Source: Owenia fusiformis
Lineage: Eukaryota > Annelida > Polychaeta > Sabellida > Oweniidae
Reading direction: 5' to 3'
Length of the DNA: 64,000 nucleotides
NCBI GenBank assembly: GCA_903813345.2
Contig: CAIIXF020000005.1
Span: 32,927,375 to 32,991,374 of the forward strand
Made by a program: the position numbers and the translations under genes. Every line of letters begins with the position of its first letter. Position 1 is the stretch's first letter. The notes beneath the pieces were generated by a model that made no database searches, had not been told where the DNA came from, and saw only the letters and a list, made by a program, of their open reading frames with translations. Positions 13,501 through 24,931 of this stretch are shown here, in pieces.

Positions 13501-16500
13501 TGACATTATGTCACCTTATTTTCTGTCAGCCTACTATTCATTTATCTAGCAACAGGTGTTCTTTATTACCATATGCTTTATGAGAGCTCTACGATTTTTA
13601 TCCCCCCATTATTTTGAGATATTGGATACTTTCTACTTTAATTATAATATGTTGTTTGTCATAACTATGGCTAGAATAATGTGAATATGTTGAACACAGG
13701 CTTTCCCTTGAAAGTACATGGTATTAACAAAGCCATTTATTACCCTAGATCGAATAGTTGGCCCCATTTATTCTCCGTGTAATGTGATGACATTGATGTT
13801 CTGTTTCTAAATTATGTGCTTTGAAGTACTGTATTGTGCCAATGACAGAATTTTTCACTCAAACTAGGAGTAACGATAACATATTATACTCTAGGGGATT
13901 CTCACATACATACTAAACAAGATATGTCTGTGTGTCACTTGTTATTGTTCTGCTTGCTTATCAGGTGGCACACTCATTTGAGATCAGTTGGAATGACTCT
14001 TATATACATATATAATGTTTGTATATATAAAGGCTATATATGTACATACATCCTGAATGTGAGACTGAATCAAAAAGAGAATAATACTGTACATATTTTT
14101 ATATTCACAAACCAATTTGGATGACAGAAGTTTAAAACCAATTCCAGTCATGTCTTGATACTTTTAAAGGTGTCAAGGCCATAGGACATACTGAAGTCAT
14201 ACCAATACAATACAATGTTGAAGAACAAAGAAGAAGTATATTCTAACTTTAAAATAGTTGCAGATACTTTATGTAGTATTCATACAAGCTGGAGCAATTG
14301 ATCAGTGTCAAGCAAAGACAAAATCTAGCCTCAAAATCAATAGGTTAAAGAGTCAGCATCCATAATCCATATACAAACCTGTTGTTAAAGTCCATAAACA
14401 CACTAATTATTAAATAGTCATCAGGGGTTAACAATATGATTAGTTTTTATTGAATGGCATTACATGATCATAAACACAGGCAAACAAACTTATTCTTGGA
14501 AAGACAAGTATGGATTCATTCATTTGAACAAAAAAGTAATCTCGAACATCTGAATCTCAAATTATAGAATGACCAAATATGTTGAATTTTTCTGAATTGG
14601 CAAATACATTAGTTGTCCCCTTTAAGTGCATTGGAAGAAAGATTCCTCTGGTTAGAGTACCCATTATCAGTATAAAACATTTATTTTATAAACTTTCAAA
14701 ACTATATACAACTTTATATTACTAATGTCACACTTCAAAAAATTCATGTTCAGATTAAATACCAAGTCATATTTAGAAACATCCCACTCTACAATAATCT
14801 GTTTAGATTGAAATGATGTATTTATCTGATGATGAGTAAAATATGGATTTTATGTCTAAATGTTTCATAACACAGGATCGTAGTTTTTTTATTGTAAAAC
14901 TCGGTCTTAAAAGGAGGGAAAGGGGTTCTTCATATGTTAGATCATTGTCAGATATTTGTCGTTAAAATTATTTTTTCTGCTTTCAATGCAAACCTCTATA
15001 TGATTATGTTAATTTGTTATGCATTGAGGTATGATTTAATGTTAAGATCATTTATCAACTTTAGAGGGCGTAGTCAAGCAATGTGACTCTAGCTAAAAGT
15101 GCTGTGCGATGAAACAATTATGATCTCAGTTGTTATATCAAAACATGGCGTCATATGTGAGACAGCTTTGTTGCGAGGACTCACTAGCAATGGCGAATAA
15201 TTGCAGTCTGATTATACATTATGACCGTCTACAATGTAGATTAAGCATCGTTTAAAGGTAATGAGTAACATATCGGAACACATTTATAATGAGTGCACTC
15301 TATAGATGTATCCTTCAGTTGGTTTATGCATTGGCAAGATGTTACGAGACACCGGGTAAGTGAAATTGTTTTTTTTTGTTTGTTTGTTGATCATTTTAGG
15401 AACTGCTCTTAAAATGTAAGATAGAAAAGACTATTTAGTTATACATATGAACCAAATTAAAGTTGCATTGTCCATATTTTAAAGCTACTCCTGAACATGA
15501 TTTAGGGATTGTACAAGTACAAATATGTAACAGTGACTTAAAGGAGAAAACTAGATGTATCAAGGAAACATTGGAAAAACAGTTCCAAAGTTCATTTTGA
15601 TGCTTTGAATTAAATAATAAATAAATAATTCAGACATGCCTCTTTGATTTCATTTAAATTCAATTAATTCAAATAAACAGCTATTTATACAACAAACACC
15701 AAACCAACATTGGTACTTATTCTTCATTTTGTTCAAATTAATTAAACTTAAATAAGTATTTGATCAGCAAAATAGTTTATACACAGGATTAAATATACTG
15801 TCTGGAAACCACCCATAAAACACCTGATGATATGTTAGATATCATCAAACAAGAATCTTTGTGGCAATGAAATATAACACACAGACTTATGTTATAATAA
15901 ATTATTTTAATAAGCTTATTTCTAATAGATGTCACTACAATAAATTCAAGGATAAAATGTTTAAGATGCTTATAATGGTTATTTTCACTGTTGGGCAGTT
16001 TTCTCCTGTGGAGAAAGCATAATTCAGATTTATTGGTTTAACAGTTTTTCACATTTCTTTTAAATGTAAAATCCTAGACATCAAGGAAATGACCTGAAAT
16101 CCAAGAATGATACTATAAATTCATATAATCACCAATCACCACTTTGTTGAATATATTAAACTAAAATTATATTAATACAATCTCCCCACATTGAAGGTCA
16201 AGAGAGAGCAGTAGCATGGCCTGGTATAACTCAGTATTGGATTTAATACATTTTATTTGGAAGATATTAATATGTGGCTCAAGTAAGTAAATATGAAATT
16301 ATGAATGCATATCTGCAACTATTCTAATAATGTTAAATAATTTCCAATTGGCTGGTAGGTACTGTGTTCCTGGTAGACACAGATGAGATTTGGGATATTG
16401 ACCTAGACCTTATTGCATAATACTGATTTGCAATATACTGTACTTGGAAATTTTGCCAGTAGATGCTATTTGGGCTACTTAACCTAGACTCTATTGAGAA

Positions 16501-18329
16501 TAGACCAGCAATTACTTTGAAAGGTCTTTTTCTGGCTCTTTTTGTACAATATACAGCTAAGATACTATTAAAGAGACCATGCAAATAAAACATAAGTCCA
16601 TTGTCTAAATAAATGCATTAATAAATGTTGTTTTTTGTGTTTGTAACAAATCTATTAGGTTATTATTATCCAAGATGATTGCTTCATATCTAATTATCAA
16701 TACCTAATAGCATGTTTACACTTCTATTTGATTAGTAATCTGTTATGTATACAATTTACTTGGCATTTATTGTTTGATAATTATATTTCCCTTGGATTCT
16801 GAGACATTTGTCCATTACAATGCCTATTTATTATATTGCTTTAGATTTCTAATATGATTGCAAATACAATAAAGTCTCAATGTAAAGGTTCAGCATTATG
16901 ATAAAACATTACAACTGTAATATAACCTAAATTATACTTTCTTGTGGCGGTATTAACAGTGGAATGGAAAATATGTAGCAATGAGACAAATAGCTAATAT
17001 GCAATAGTTACATGTATGTATTACTCATAATACAGTTCAAGTATACTTTCAGAGTCATAATGTTAAGTTAAGAATCCTATGGAAATGATGGCAAACTCTT
17101 TCTATTTCTCAATCTATTGTGCAGTAAGACTGTACGTAAGCAATGTTTCTCTCAAATTACACCATCTATTGTTCGAATAATAGTTTAAGGTTGATTTGCA
17201 AATATAACTGAGGACTGGATGCCTTGATAATATTCTATGTGTATATATTCTCTATGTATATGCAGTCTAAAGTGAATGATTTTCAGTGGATATAATTTAA
17301 GCATTTTATGGAGGAAATTGTGCATAGGATAATTATCACCATTATTGCATCAAAACTGCATTGAGTTTTGCATAGTTGAGGATTTAGTGTGTTTGTAAAA
17401 AGGAATGCGCGATTAGGAAAGAAGGAGAGATATTGAATATCATTAATGAAGTTCTGTTTTTATTAAGTAAAAGCACATTCAAACAAATGTAAAAATGGAG
17501 ACTACATTCTAATCTTTAGTAAAACACATTAAAGTAAAAGTTGACAAGGAGAGATTAAGTTGTATCTTTAGCACCTGTACCAGGTAAATGCAGTTTGATA
17601 ACAGAAGCTGTCAGCAGCAACAGGTGGCATTTATATTGATTTTTCATATTTATTCACTTTACTTAACACAATTGTACATATTTTTTGCTTGATTTGGCAA
17701 CATTAAAGGTTATTACTTATACATATTTGTAATTCTGTTCTTTATTAAGTGTCAATGTTGACATTCTGTATATTGGTTACATCAGCAATGCTGTAATACA
17801 GGTTCATTGGGATTAGTTTGGAGTCATATTTCACATTGTAATGATCATTAATTCTTATGTCACAGGTCTAATTTTAACTCTTGGTATTAAGTTTTAGATT
17901 ACCTCATGCACAAGATTCAGATGTAATTCCAGACATTCATGATAATGATTAAATATGTATAAGGCCATAAGAAGTTGATTCTTTGTTTTGCGTCCTGGTA
18001 ATATCCAAATCTTGCAAGGGTACAAGGAAAACAAACACAAATTAAAAAAAAAACACAAACTTATTCGCAAGGAAATGTATACACTTAATGGGTCTAATAA
18101 TGGATGACATACCTATATGCAGTAATTGCAATGTGAATCTATATTTCTACTTTGGTTCAGCCTTCGTAGTAGTTTGCAATAACAAACAACAAATAACAAC
18201 ATTTCAGAGGTTGATAATCTTATTCTAATAAATTGAATTAAATCGGTTAAAGTACAACTTTAAAGACTTGCAAGTATTGAAGATGTGATTTTAACTATAC
18301 TAGAAGTGTCAGTGTTTAATATGTAAAGT
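10549..18329. other. No gene recognised; one very short candidate exon
   Basis: AT-rich sequence with small microsatellite-like TATATACATATA runs (13998-14055). At 15306-15355 an ATG, directly preceded by an in-frame TAG, leads through 16 codons to GG|GTAAGT. This could be a tiny first exon but is too short to call. The rest shows no gene, RNA or element. Confidence 0.4.
16379..16503. repeat. Imperfect tandem duplication, ~78-bp period
   Basis: ATGAGATTTGGGATATTGAC followed by CTAGACCTTATTG (about 16384-16418) is echoed by ATGCTATTTGGGCTACTTAA followed by CTAGACTCTATTG (about 16462-16496). The copies are diverged, so the duplication is old. Confidence 0.5.
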
Positions 18330-18554
18330 CTATGTTGTTGTTGTTTTCGACTTGTTTCTTGTTCTTGGTCTTGCACCCTTCGCAAAGCAAGCTCCACACA
18401 CAGGGTGCACAGACTGAAAGGATGCCCTGTCCTCAATTGGAAGGAGGCTGACCATGGTGCCACAGGAGAAACAACACTCAGGATATTTGCTCCGTGACGA
18501 GTAGTAGTGTGGGCTCACATCAGCTCCACATGGTAATGTGGACATGTAGCACAC
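18330..18554 (-). CDS. Candidate Cys-rich terminal exon of a host gene
   Basis: On the minus strand a pyrimidine-rich tract ends in TTTACTTCAG at 18555, and from 18554 a frame of 74 codons runs to a stop at 18330. The peptide has cysteines arranged as C-x6-C, then ECCFSCG and VCGACF, which looks like paired CxxC knuckles of a zinc-binding module. A Lys/Thr-rich tail (NKSKTTTT) follows. I do not recognise the family. It reads in phase 0 from the acceptor. The upstream exon at 19419-19602 ends in phase 1, so the two cannot be joined directly and at least one intermediate exon would be needed if they belong together. Confidence 0.45.
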   Translation of the reverse strand: MCYMSTLPCGADVSPHYYSSRSKYPECCFSCGTMVSLLPIEDRASFQSVHPVCGACFAKGARPRTRNKSKTTTT

Positions 18555-19418
18555 CTGAAGTAAAATAAAATTTCTTCTGTTTCAAAATTTAAAAATTTGA
18601 CAACGTGAATGTATTCAGTCTAGGGAAGTGAGAAGCAGATGGCATGATTGTTTTGTTGAAGGTATAGTACCGAACAGAACAGCATATAGAGGTAGATATT
18701 TACTGTACTGCATTTGCATTTTTATTCCTATCGATTTAATGAATGTTAATATCTATTTTACATGTCATTCATTGTTAAAGCAACGCACAGTCTGGTCTGA
18801 AAATGAGAACAGGAAAAATTCTAATTGAAGTGTATACCTAAATAAATAAAAAATAAAATGTGTGTTGTTTTTATGTATGTGTGTATGTATGTTTGTAATT
18901 TCCCACCACCCTACCCTAGTTCACAAACTTTAAATTTTGAAGTTCAACAAAAAATCCAATTGGCGCAATTTACAACTCCTAAAATAAATGAAGAACAATT
19001 TCCAAACTGTATCATTTCCCTTGGCCGTAAAATCGCGATATTCGATATTCACTCTATTATCGCCCACAAAATTTCTGCATGTTTTGCGTGAAGTTTTCTG
19101 GTTTGCAATTACGTGGTCTGTTGACATAAAACAAACTATGAATTGTTATTTATACCTAGTTTGTGATCAACTATTTATACAGGTATTCATGATCTCTATT
19201 GATCTACGAATTCAGACAAGAAGTCGGGGAACGGCTCTTGAAAAAAATCTGTCACCAAAAAGACGACCAGCGTTGCCACTATAATATCGATCGAAAACAT
19301 TTATTTTAGTCTTCACATGAATGAATTTCAAATATATCTTTGAGAAATAATTGAAGTGGGTGAAAATAGGAGAGAATGGCAGATCGATCCTAATTCAAGT
19401 CTGAAAAGCCTTGCCTAC
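18555..19418. other. Probable intron(s) of the minus-strand gene
   Basis: This lies between the two candidate minus-strand exons. An additional small exon is predicted here by the phase mismatch but was not identified. The frames at 18858-19284 on both strands show no protein-like composition. Confidence 0.3.
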
Positions 19419-19602
19419 CTTTTCCGATTTTAATGGCTTTCTTGAATCTCTTTAGCGGTGGGCCTGACGTAGTCCTACCGGGAAGATCTTCCTGTCTGCT
19501 AGCGATAGACAGGCCTTCTAGCACAGTACTAATCGTCGTTTTAGGCCCCATCTCCATGGCAAAATAGTCAATGAATCCTTCGCAGATCAAATCGCCCGCC
19601 AT
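19419..19602 (-). CDS. Candidate first coding exon of a host gene, unknown protein
   Basis: An ATG at 19602 (preceded by GGCGGGCG-type context and a more GC-rich leader) begins 61 codons plus one base ending at AAAAG|GTAGGC, a plausible donor (phase 1). The peptide begins MAGDLICEGFIDYFAMEMG and ends in a basic stretch (LKRFKKAIKIGK) that could be a nuclear signal. The frame is open further upstream to 19644, but that ATG context is weaker. Codon and base composition differ clearly from the AT-rich surroundings. The likely downstream partner is the Cys-rich exon ending at 18330. No family was recognised. Confidence 0.5.
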
Positions 19603-19740
19603 CTTTCTTTCAAATTGAAGCGCACTGAACGAAATTTGGTTCAAATTTAGATCCCGGGGATCGATATTTGAGTGTGTTTGTTTTTTCTGATTTGCTCAAA
19701 ATCGTGCACGCACGGGGACGCAAAACATAGAATCAACTTC
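19603..19740 (-). promoter_or_regulatory. Probable promoter / 5' leader of minus-strand gene
   Basis: Directly upstream of the ATG at 19602 the sequence becomes CpG-containing (CCCGGGGATCGAT near 19652-19664, then GTGCACGCACGGGGACGC near 19702-19719). This is unusual in this AT-rich window and typical of a housekeeping-type promoter. No TATA box is obvious. Confidence 0.35.
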
Positions 19741-21688
19741 TTATGGCCTAATCTGTAGATAAATGTTCATCAGTTGAAATGGCAACTACTTATATATGTG
19801 CTTTTAATTCAATCATACCTTATTTGGTGCAGAAATGTGTAATGATATAAGCATGAATGAAAGCATAATTGTAAATATGTCTAAAACCTTTTTGTTTTTC
19901 AAATAGAAAATCTACTACCTGAATCCATATTCTTACTTACATTTATCTGCCAGTTTGTTAACCTTTTAAACAAAGAATACAAAATACCTTTTAAAGGATT
20001 TCCTTTTTTCATGAATAATAAATTTAATGGAATAATTGAAATAGCATTGTTATTGATTTGATATACATTATTCTTCTCTCTGTTATATTGAAGTTATCTG
20101 CACATGTAGAGTAATAAAATATGTATGACATAACCGTTCCATCACCATGGTAATTAAACACATAGAGAAAAGATAAGCTTTTAATTTTCAAACTTAGCAA
20201 TAATTTAAGAATAATGTAGAATTGTAATATGTCACCTATAGATTTACTCAATCAGCTGCAATTAAGATACCTTTAGAAATAGAAAGATCATCTCTTCTTC
20301 TGTGTCATTCTGACTCATTAAAGCTAAATGTTTCTATTGAAAACTCAGGATTAAATCGATCCTCCCTTCCCATGTATAAATACCAACTGAAAGAGGGGTT
20401 TCTGCCAATTTATGTATCCATTTCATTAAACAGGACTTATGAATACAATTCTGCTGCAATAAGGATTTGTTTTGACATCATTTTGCATGATAAATTATAC
20501 TATTTCATAATCTATTGCTGCTGGTTCAGACTGGAAATGGCATAGAATTTCATCTGTCGATGCATACTATTGTTCATTATGTGAATTATACAGGGATTAA
20601 TATGGAGGCTTCACAATGCAGATATCATCAGCCTTTTTAAAATATATCATTTTTCAAGGTCACACAGGTAACAAAACTATTCATATATTTTGAGAAAGCA
20701 AGTAAAATATGGATACGAGCAATATATATTATGCTTTATTTAGAATACTCTTATTTTGCTGGCGAATCTAACACTTTTGGGATTTCCTTGACTAATGATA
20801 GGTTATTGCAGAAATGTTGAGTTGCATTTTAATGCAATCTTACAAGTAGAACATATACTCAATGAAGATTCCATATTTGGAGATTAAAATCTACTTGGTC
20901 GGCTTAAAGGATTTAGAAGGGATAGAAAGTGTAAAATTTTCAAAGCCATATTTTCAAATTTTTTTAAATGTAAAGTTATTGAAGATATCAGATACAGAAT
21001 TTGAATTGAAAAGGGAATGTTACATTTTCGAACTCATTGGCTGATGTCAAAGGATTATTCTACAATAAAGGCAGGACTGTGACAGGCAGGACAAGAGCAA
21101 AACATATTGTAAAATTGTGACAAATTTTTCCTTACTTTTCCTTAGGATATTAATCAGGTGTTTCTTGTAGAATTCAATCTGATAAATCCAGTACATTTTT
21201 ATTTTATTTTTTATCAAAATATTTTATATTTTATTCTTGATTGCATGTATATGCTTTTACCTAAAGTACAAAATGTCATGCCAGTGATCAGGATTTGACA
21301 TATCCAATATTTTCTGGGTCATACTCTACCCCTGCTATGCTAATGATCATGTTCTTTTAATCCCAATGAATACTAACTAAACAAATATATTAACCTTCTA
21401 AGCCCTTATGTTATAATATGTTCAAAGCTTTACCATTTAGAGTATTAAGTTGCCAAATTCAAGCCATTGGAGTAATTTATATGTTGCTTCTTGTCAATAC
21501 ATTTAGATTCATAACTTTGTATGGACACATTTTATTCAAAAATCCACCTTGGCAGTACAGAACACTGACAGCAGTTGATAGATTGAATAAGATAATTTGC
21601 ATTGGAGCCAATAAATTGACAACAGTGTTTATAATCCTCCATGGATATGTGAGGATAAGTCGTCTCTGACTGTAAACATTGACTGAAA
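19741..21688. other. No gene recognised
   Basis: AT-rich non-coding sequence. The frames at 20024-20251 and 20862-21044 are low-complexity and have no splice or family support. Confidence 0.5.
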
Positions 21689-21848
21689 ATGTTGCGAGCA
21701 AGTACAACTAGTGGAAGCACTAGTAAATATTCTCCAAAACAACATACATGTACACAAAAACGACGTAAGGTGAAAGTAAAACGATTCACCTGGATTTGGT
21801 GGTATAGGCTTATTCCATGTAAAGAATTCTTCTTTGGATATGATATAG
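21689..21848 (+). CDS. Candidate first coding exon of a host gene, unknown protein
   Basis: The ATG at 21689 has an in-frame TGA three codons upstream and opens 53 codons plus one base, ending at ATAG|GTAAGT, a near-consensus donor (phase 1). The peptide has a Ser/Thr-rich start, a basic patch (KRRKVKVKR), then a Trp/aromatic stretch (FTWIWWYRLIP) and ends FFFGYDIG. The composition is strongly protein-like. Like the candidate at 1220-1361 it ends in phase 1, so the two could be alternative first exons of one gene, but no shared downstream exon was identified. The family is unknown. Confidence 0.45.
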
Positions 21849-21939
21849 GTAAGTTTTAATTCACTTGTTAAGGTAAAAGAAAATAACTTATTATCCCATT
21901 GAAATATGTTTTGAGGGATATAGAGAACCCCTCTGTACA

Positions 21940-22110
21940 TACATGTCAATCTGTAAGTCCATCCATCTGTCTGTGTGTCCAGGCAATAACTCAAAATCCA
22001 TTTGCCCAATTGTTCATATTTTTTACACCTATGTCCTATGGGGGTCGAAGTTCAGCTTGAAAGCAGATTTTCAAAATGGCCACTCATTTAAAAATGCAAT
22101 ATGTTTTAAA
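21940..22110. repeat. Partial copy of the TCCGTC-type dispersed repeat
   Basis: Contains CCATCCATCTGTCTGTGTGTCC followed by a short AT-rich block and TTTTCAAAATGGCCAC, the same motif order as the copies at 4641 and 28005. Ends are not definable. Confidence 0.4.
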
Positions 22111-22561
22111 TGGAAAAAGTTATATAGGACATTAATAAACCTAGAAATGTAGATATTAAGAGCTCTCTCACTTAACATAAGCTAAGTTTACCTACTACTA
22201 CCCTATCCAAATAAAATGTAATATTCAATTCCTAACATTATTTATTCAGGAACTACTATAGTCACAGAGCTATGTCATTGCATAATAATGACATGATGAA
22301 GATGAAAAAAACTCGGTTTTCCAGAGCTGTCAAGTGTCCCGAATTATCTCAAGATTTTGATTAAAATTAGGCTAATTCGCGTGTCCCGCAAAGTCCCACA
22401 AATGTTGACTTTGACCTCGGCCAATTTCCGAAATTGTTGCAATCCCCTGTATTGTGATGATCTTGATATGAGAAGCTAAGTACCTAGCATATGCCGTTAT
22501 TTGGTATCAAAATAAAGAGGAAGAGTTCAACTCTCATTTTAATTCCGAAAATAGGGATGTA

Positions 22562-22602
22562 CAAGGCGCGTTTGAAAAGTTCCTTTCTTTTTGCTCTAAA
22601 AT
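22562..22602. repeat. Mariner left TIR
   Basis: 41 bp, beginning CAAGGCGCG immediately after the TA target. It matches the reverse complement of 24891-24931 with one C/T difference. Confidence 0.93.
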
Positions 22603-23055
22603 CTTTATCAATGCATGAATTTTTATGAAACTTTCACCACACAATGTTTATCCATATTTCCTTGATTTGTACTAATTTGATCAATTTACCATAAAAGGAA
22701 ATGTACTTTCGGTTGCCATGGTAACCAGGAATTGAGTACCCGTGGAGCACCCTTGAAACACAACCAAATAATTTGTATGAGTAAGTTTAAAACAGTTGAT
22801 TTTTCAAATTATTCTGTATATCTGTTGTGCTTAACTGTTTCCATGGTAACAAAAATATGATGTAATGATGCACAATGGAGTATGACATCATATGCAGTAC
22901 TCTATGATGTCATAATCTTTGTTACATCAAGACTCTCAGTAGCCATCTTTAACAAAAGTGGAGCAAAATTTTCATTTCTGTGGAGCAAAATGGTATCTGG
23001 TATCGTCAAAGAGCAGAGAGTATGCATAAAAATATGTGTAAAACAGCAAAAAACA

Positions 23056-23821
23056 TTGAAAGAAACCTGGGTCACATGCAAAATGACATATGGTGATGAC
23101 TGTTGTACCTATCCAACGATTAGGACATGGTACAAAAAATTTAAAAGTGGATTCTTTGACATTGATGATTCACCCCGAAACGGAAGGAAAACATCTGCAA
23201 CACTTCAAGCAAACATTAACCTTGTTGAATCTATTGTAGAAGAGGACAAACGTGTTACAATTAGAGAGATACAAGACAGGACCCAATTAAGTGGTGAAAG
23301 AATTCATTTTATCTTGAAACACAAGCTGAATTTGAGAAAAATATCTGCAAAGTGGATTCCTAGAATGTTAACAGAAGAACAGAAAAAGGCCCGAGTTGGC
23401 CAGATCTACTAAGAAAGTGATGGTGATGACATTCGCCGATATCAAAGGCATCGTCTTGACTCATGCTGTGCCACGGGCCTTGAAAGAAACCTGGGACACA
23501 TGCAAAATGACATATGGTGATGACTGTTGTACCTATCCAACGATTAGGACATGGTACAAAAAATTTAAAAGTGGATTCTTTGACATTGATGATTCACCCC
23601 GAAACGGAAGGAAAACATCTGCAATTCTTCAAGCAAACATTAACCTTGTTAAATCTATTGTAGAAGAGGACAAACGTGTTACAATTAGAGAGATACAAGA
23701 CAGGACCTAATTAAGTGGTGAAAGAATTCATTTTATCTTGAAACACAAGCTGAATTTGAGAAAAATATCTGCAAAGTGGATTCCTAGAATGTTAACAGAA
23801 GAACAGAAAAAGGCCCGAGTT
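23056..23821 (+). repeat. Internal duplication in the mariner transposase
   Basis: The blocks 23056-23397 and 23480-23821 (342 bp each, offset 424) differ at only a handful of sites. The spacer 23398-23475 is a copy of transposase sequence found downstream at about 23987-24064, and joins at a GAGT microhomology. Relative to the intact order, ~167 bp is missing between block 1 and the spacer. This fits duplication of a larger segment with an internal deletion, or template switching. Confidence 0.9.
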
Positions 23822-24100
23822 TGGATGGCAAAGAGATTTCTCAAAAGCTTCACCAAAGAAGGGGATGTCTTCTTGAATAGGTTCCTAACTATGGATGAAA
23901 GTCTTGTATCTATGTATGACCCTGAGACAAAACAAAGTAGCAAACAGTGGACTGTTATCAATAGCCCTCGTCCTAAGAAATTCAGAGTGGCCAGATCTAC
24001 TAAGAAAGTGATGGTGATGATATTCGCCGATATCAAAGGCATCGTCTTGACTCATGCTGTGCCACAAGGGAAGACAATTAATGCTAACTACTATGCCAGG

Positions 24101-24223
24101 GTACGTAATTACGTATGTCCTATTTCTTTTTTAAACCTAATGAAAATTCTTTTCGAATTGAGCATACTGTATAGCCTTGTACCAATGTATGGTATTAAAA
24201 TAGAAGCTCTGATATGATTGCAG
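24101..24223 (+). other. Candidate spliceosomal intron inside the mariner transposase
   Basis: A 123-bp insertion with boundary AGG|GTACGTAA and a 3' end of TGATTGCAG|GTT. Removing it joins the transposase in phase 0 between Arg and Val, giving the expected family sequence across the junction (YYAR then VLRRDL). It contains an in-frame stop and is AT-rich relative to its flanks. Mariner genes are normally intronless. Confidence 0.7.
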
Positions 24224-24890
24224 GTTCTTCGTCGTGATCTACAAAATGCATTACGAAAGAAGCGCCCTGAGCTAATAGGCAGAGTAATCTACCATGCAGA
24301 CAACGCGCCAAGTCATTCAGCACATCGTCTTCGTGTAGTTATCAAAAATCTAAAAATGGAAGAATTCCCCCATGCCCCCTATAGTCCAGACCTGGCTCTA
24401 TGCGACTTCAAAATATTTCATTTCCACAGCTTAAAAAATGTCTCCGTGGGAGAAAGTTTGAAAGCCGTACTTCACTAATCAAAGCTATTGAACATGCGAA
24501 TAAGATTTCCTTCGCCGATGGTCTCCATGATGGATATATGGAATGGATAAGAAGATTCCGTAAATGTATTGTCTTTAAAGGCAAATACTTTGAAGGGGAC
24601 AAAGAGCCTTGAGAAGTTAAGAAATTATCTCATTCGAATGTGCCATTGGAATGTAGGAGTAGTAATAGGCTGGTGTAAAGCCAATTCTGTGACGTGTTGA
24701 TTCCTTTTACAGTTTTATGTGACGTTAATATAACTGCAAATATTTGCTCCACTGATTCTTGACGACCCCTTTTAAAAGTGCTGCCAGATTTTTATTTCTC
24801 AATCAATTCTAATTATATTTCTAAGATGTATTAATAAATGATATCTACACATTCCCTGAAAATTTCGTGATGTTTGATGCCATAGTAAAA

Positions 24891-24931
24891 ATTTTAGAGC
24901 AAAAAGAAAAGAACTTTTCAAACGCGCCTTG
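24891..24931. repeat. Mariner right TIR
   Basis: 41 bp, ending CGCGCCTTG directly before the TA target. It is the inverted partner of 22562-22602. Confidence 0.93.

Larger units (their letters stand above)
22990..24612 (+). pseudogene. Mariner transposase pseudogene, with intron and internal duplication
   Basis: The probable start is the Met at 22990 (MVSGIVKEQRV), which matches the usual mariner amino terminus with its helix-turn-helix pair. The catalytic triad is visible: the first Asp in TMDES (about 23889-23903), the second in HADNAPSH (about 24294) and the third in YSPDLALCDF (about 24400), with exactly 34 residues between the second and third, which is the mariner DD34D signature. The carboxy end (FRKCIVFKGKYFEGDKEP) is complete at 24612. 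Breaks: the helix-turn-helix region is duplicated (23056-23397 and 23480-23821), copy 2 has a TAA at 23708-23710, and there is a frameshift near 24415-24425 just after the third Asp. An intron-like insertion separates YYAR from VLRRDL. Confidence 0.9.
22562..24931 (+). mobile_element. Mariner element (DD34D), inactivated
   Basis: A Tc1/mariner element of 2370 bp flanked by TA at 22560-22561 and 24932-24933. The 41-bp TIRs (22562-22602 and 24891-24931) begin CAAGGCGCGTTTGAAAAG and differ at one position. The transposase gene inside is disrupted (see the pseudogene entry). The element is longer than the usual ~1.3 kb because of a 424-bp-period internal duplication, a 123-bp intron and long untranslated flanks. 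Near-identical TIRs with a damaged gene suggest mobilisation in trans by an intact relative, or recent inactivation. Confidence 0.93.
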
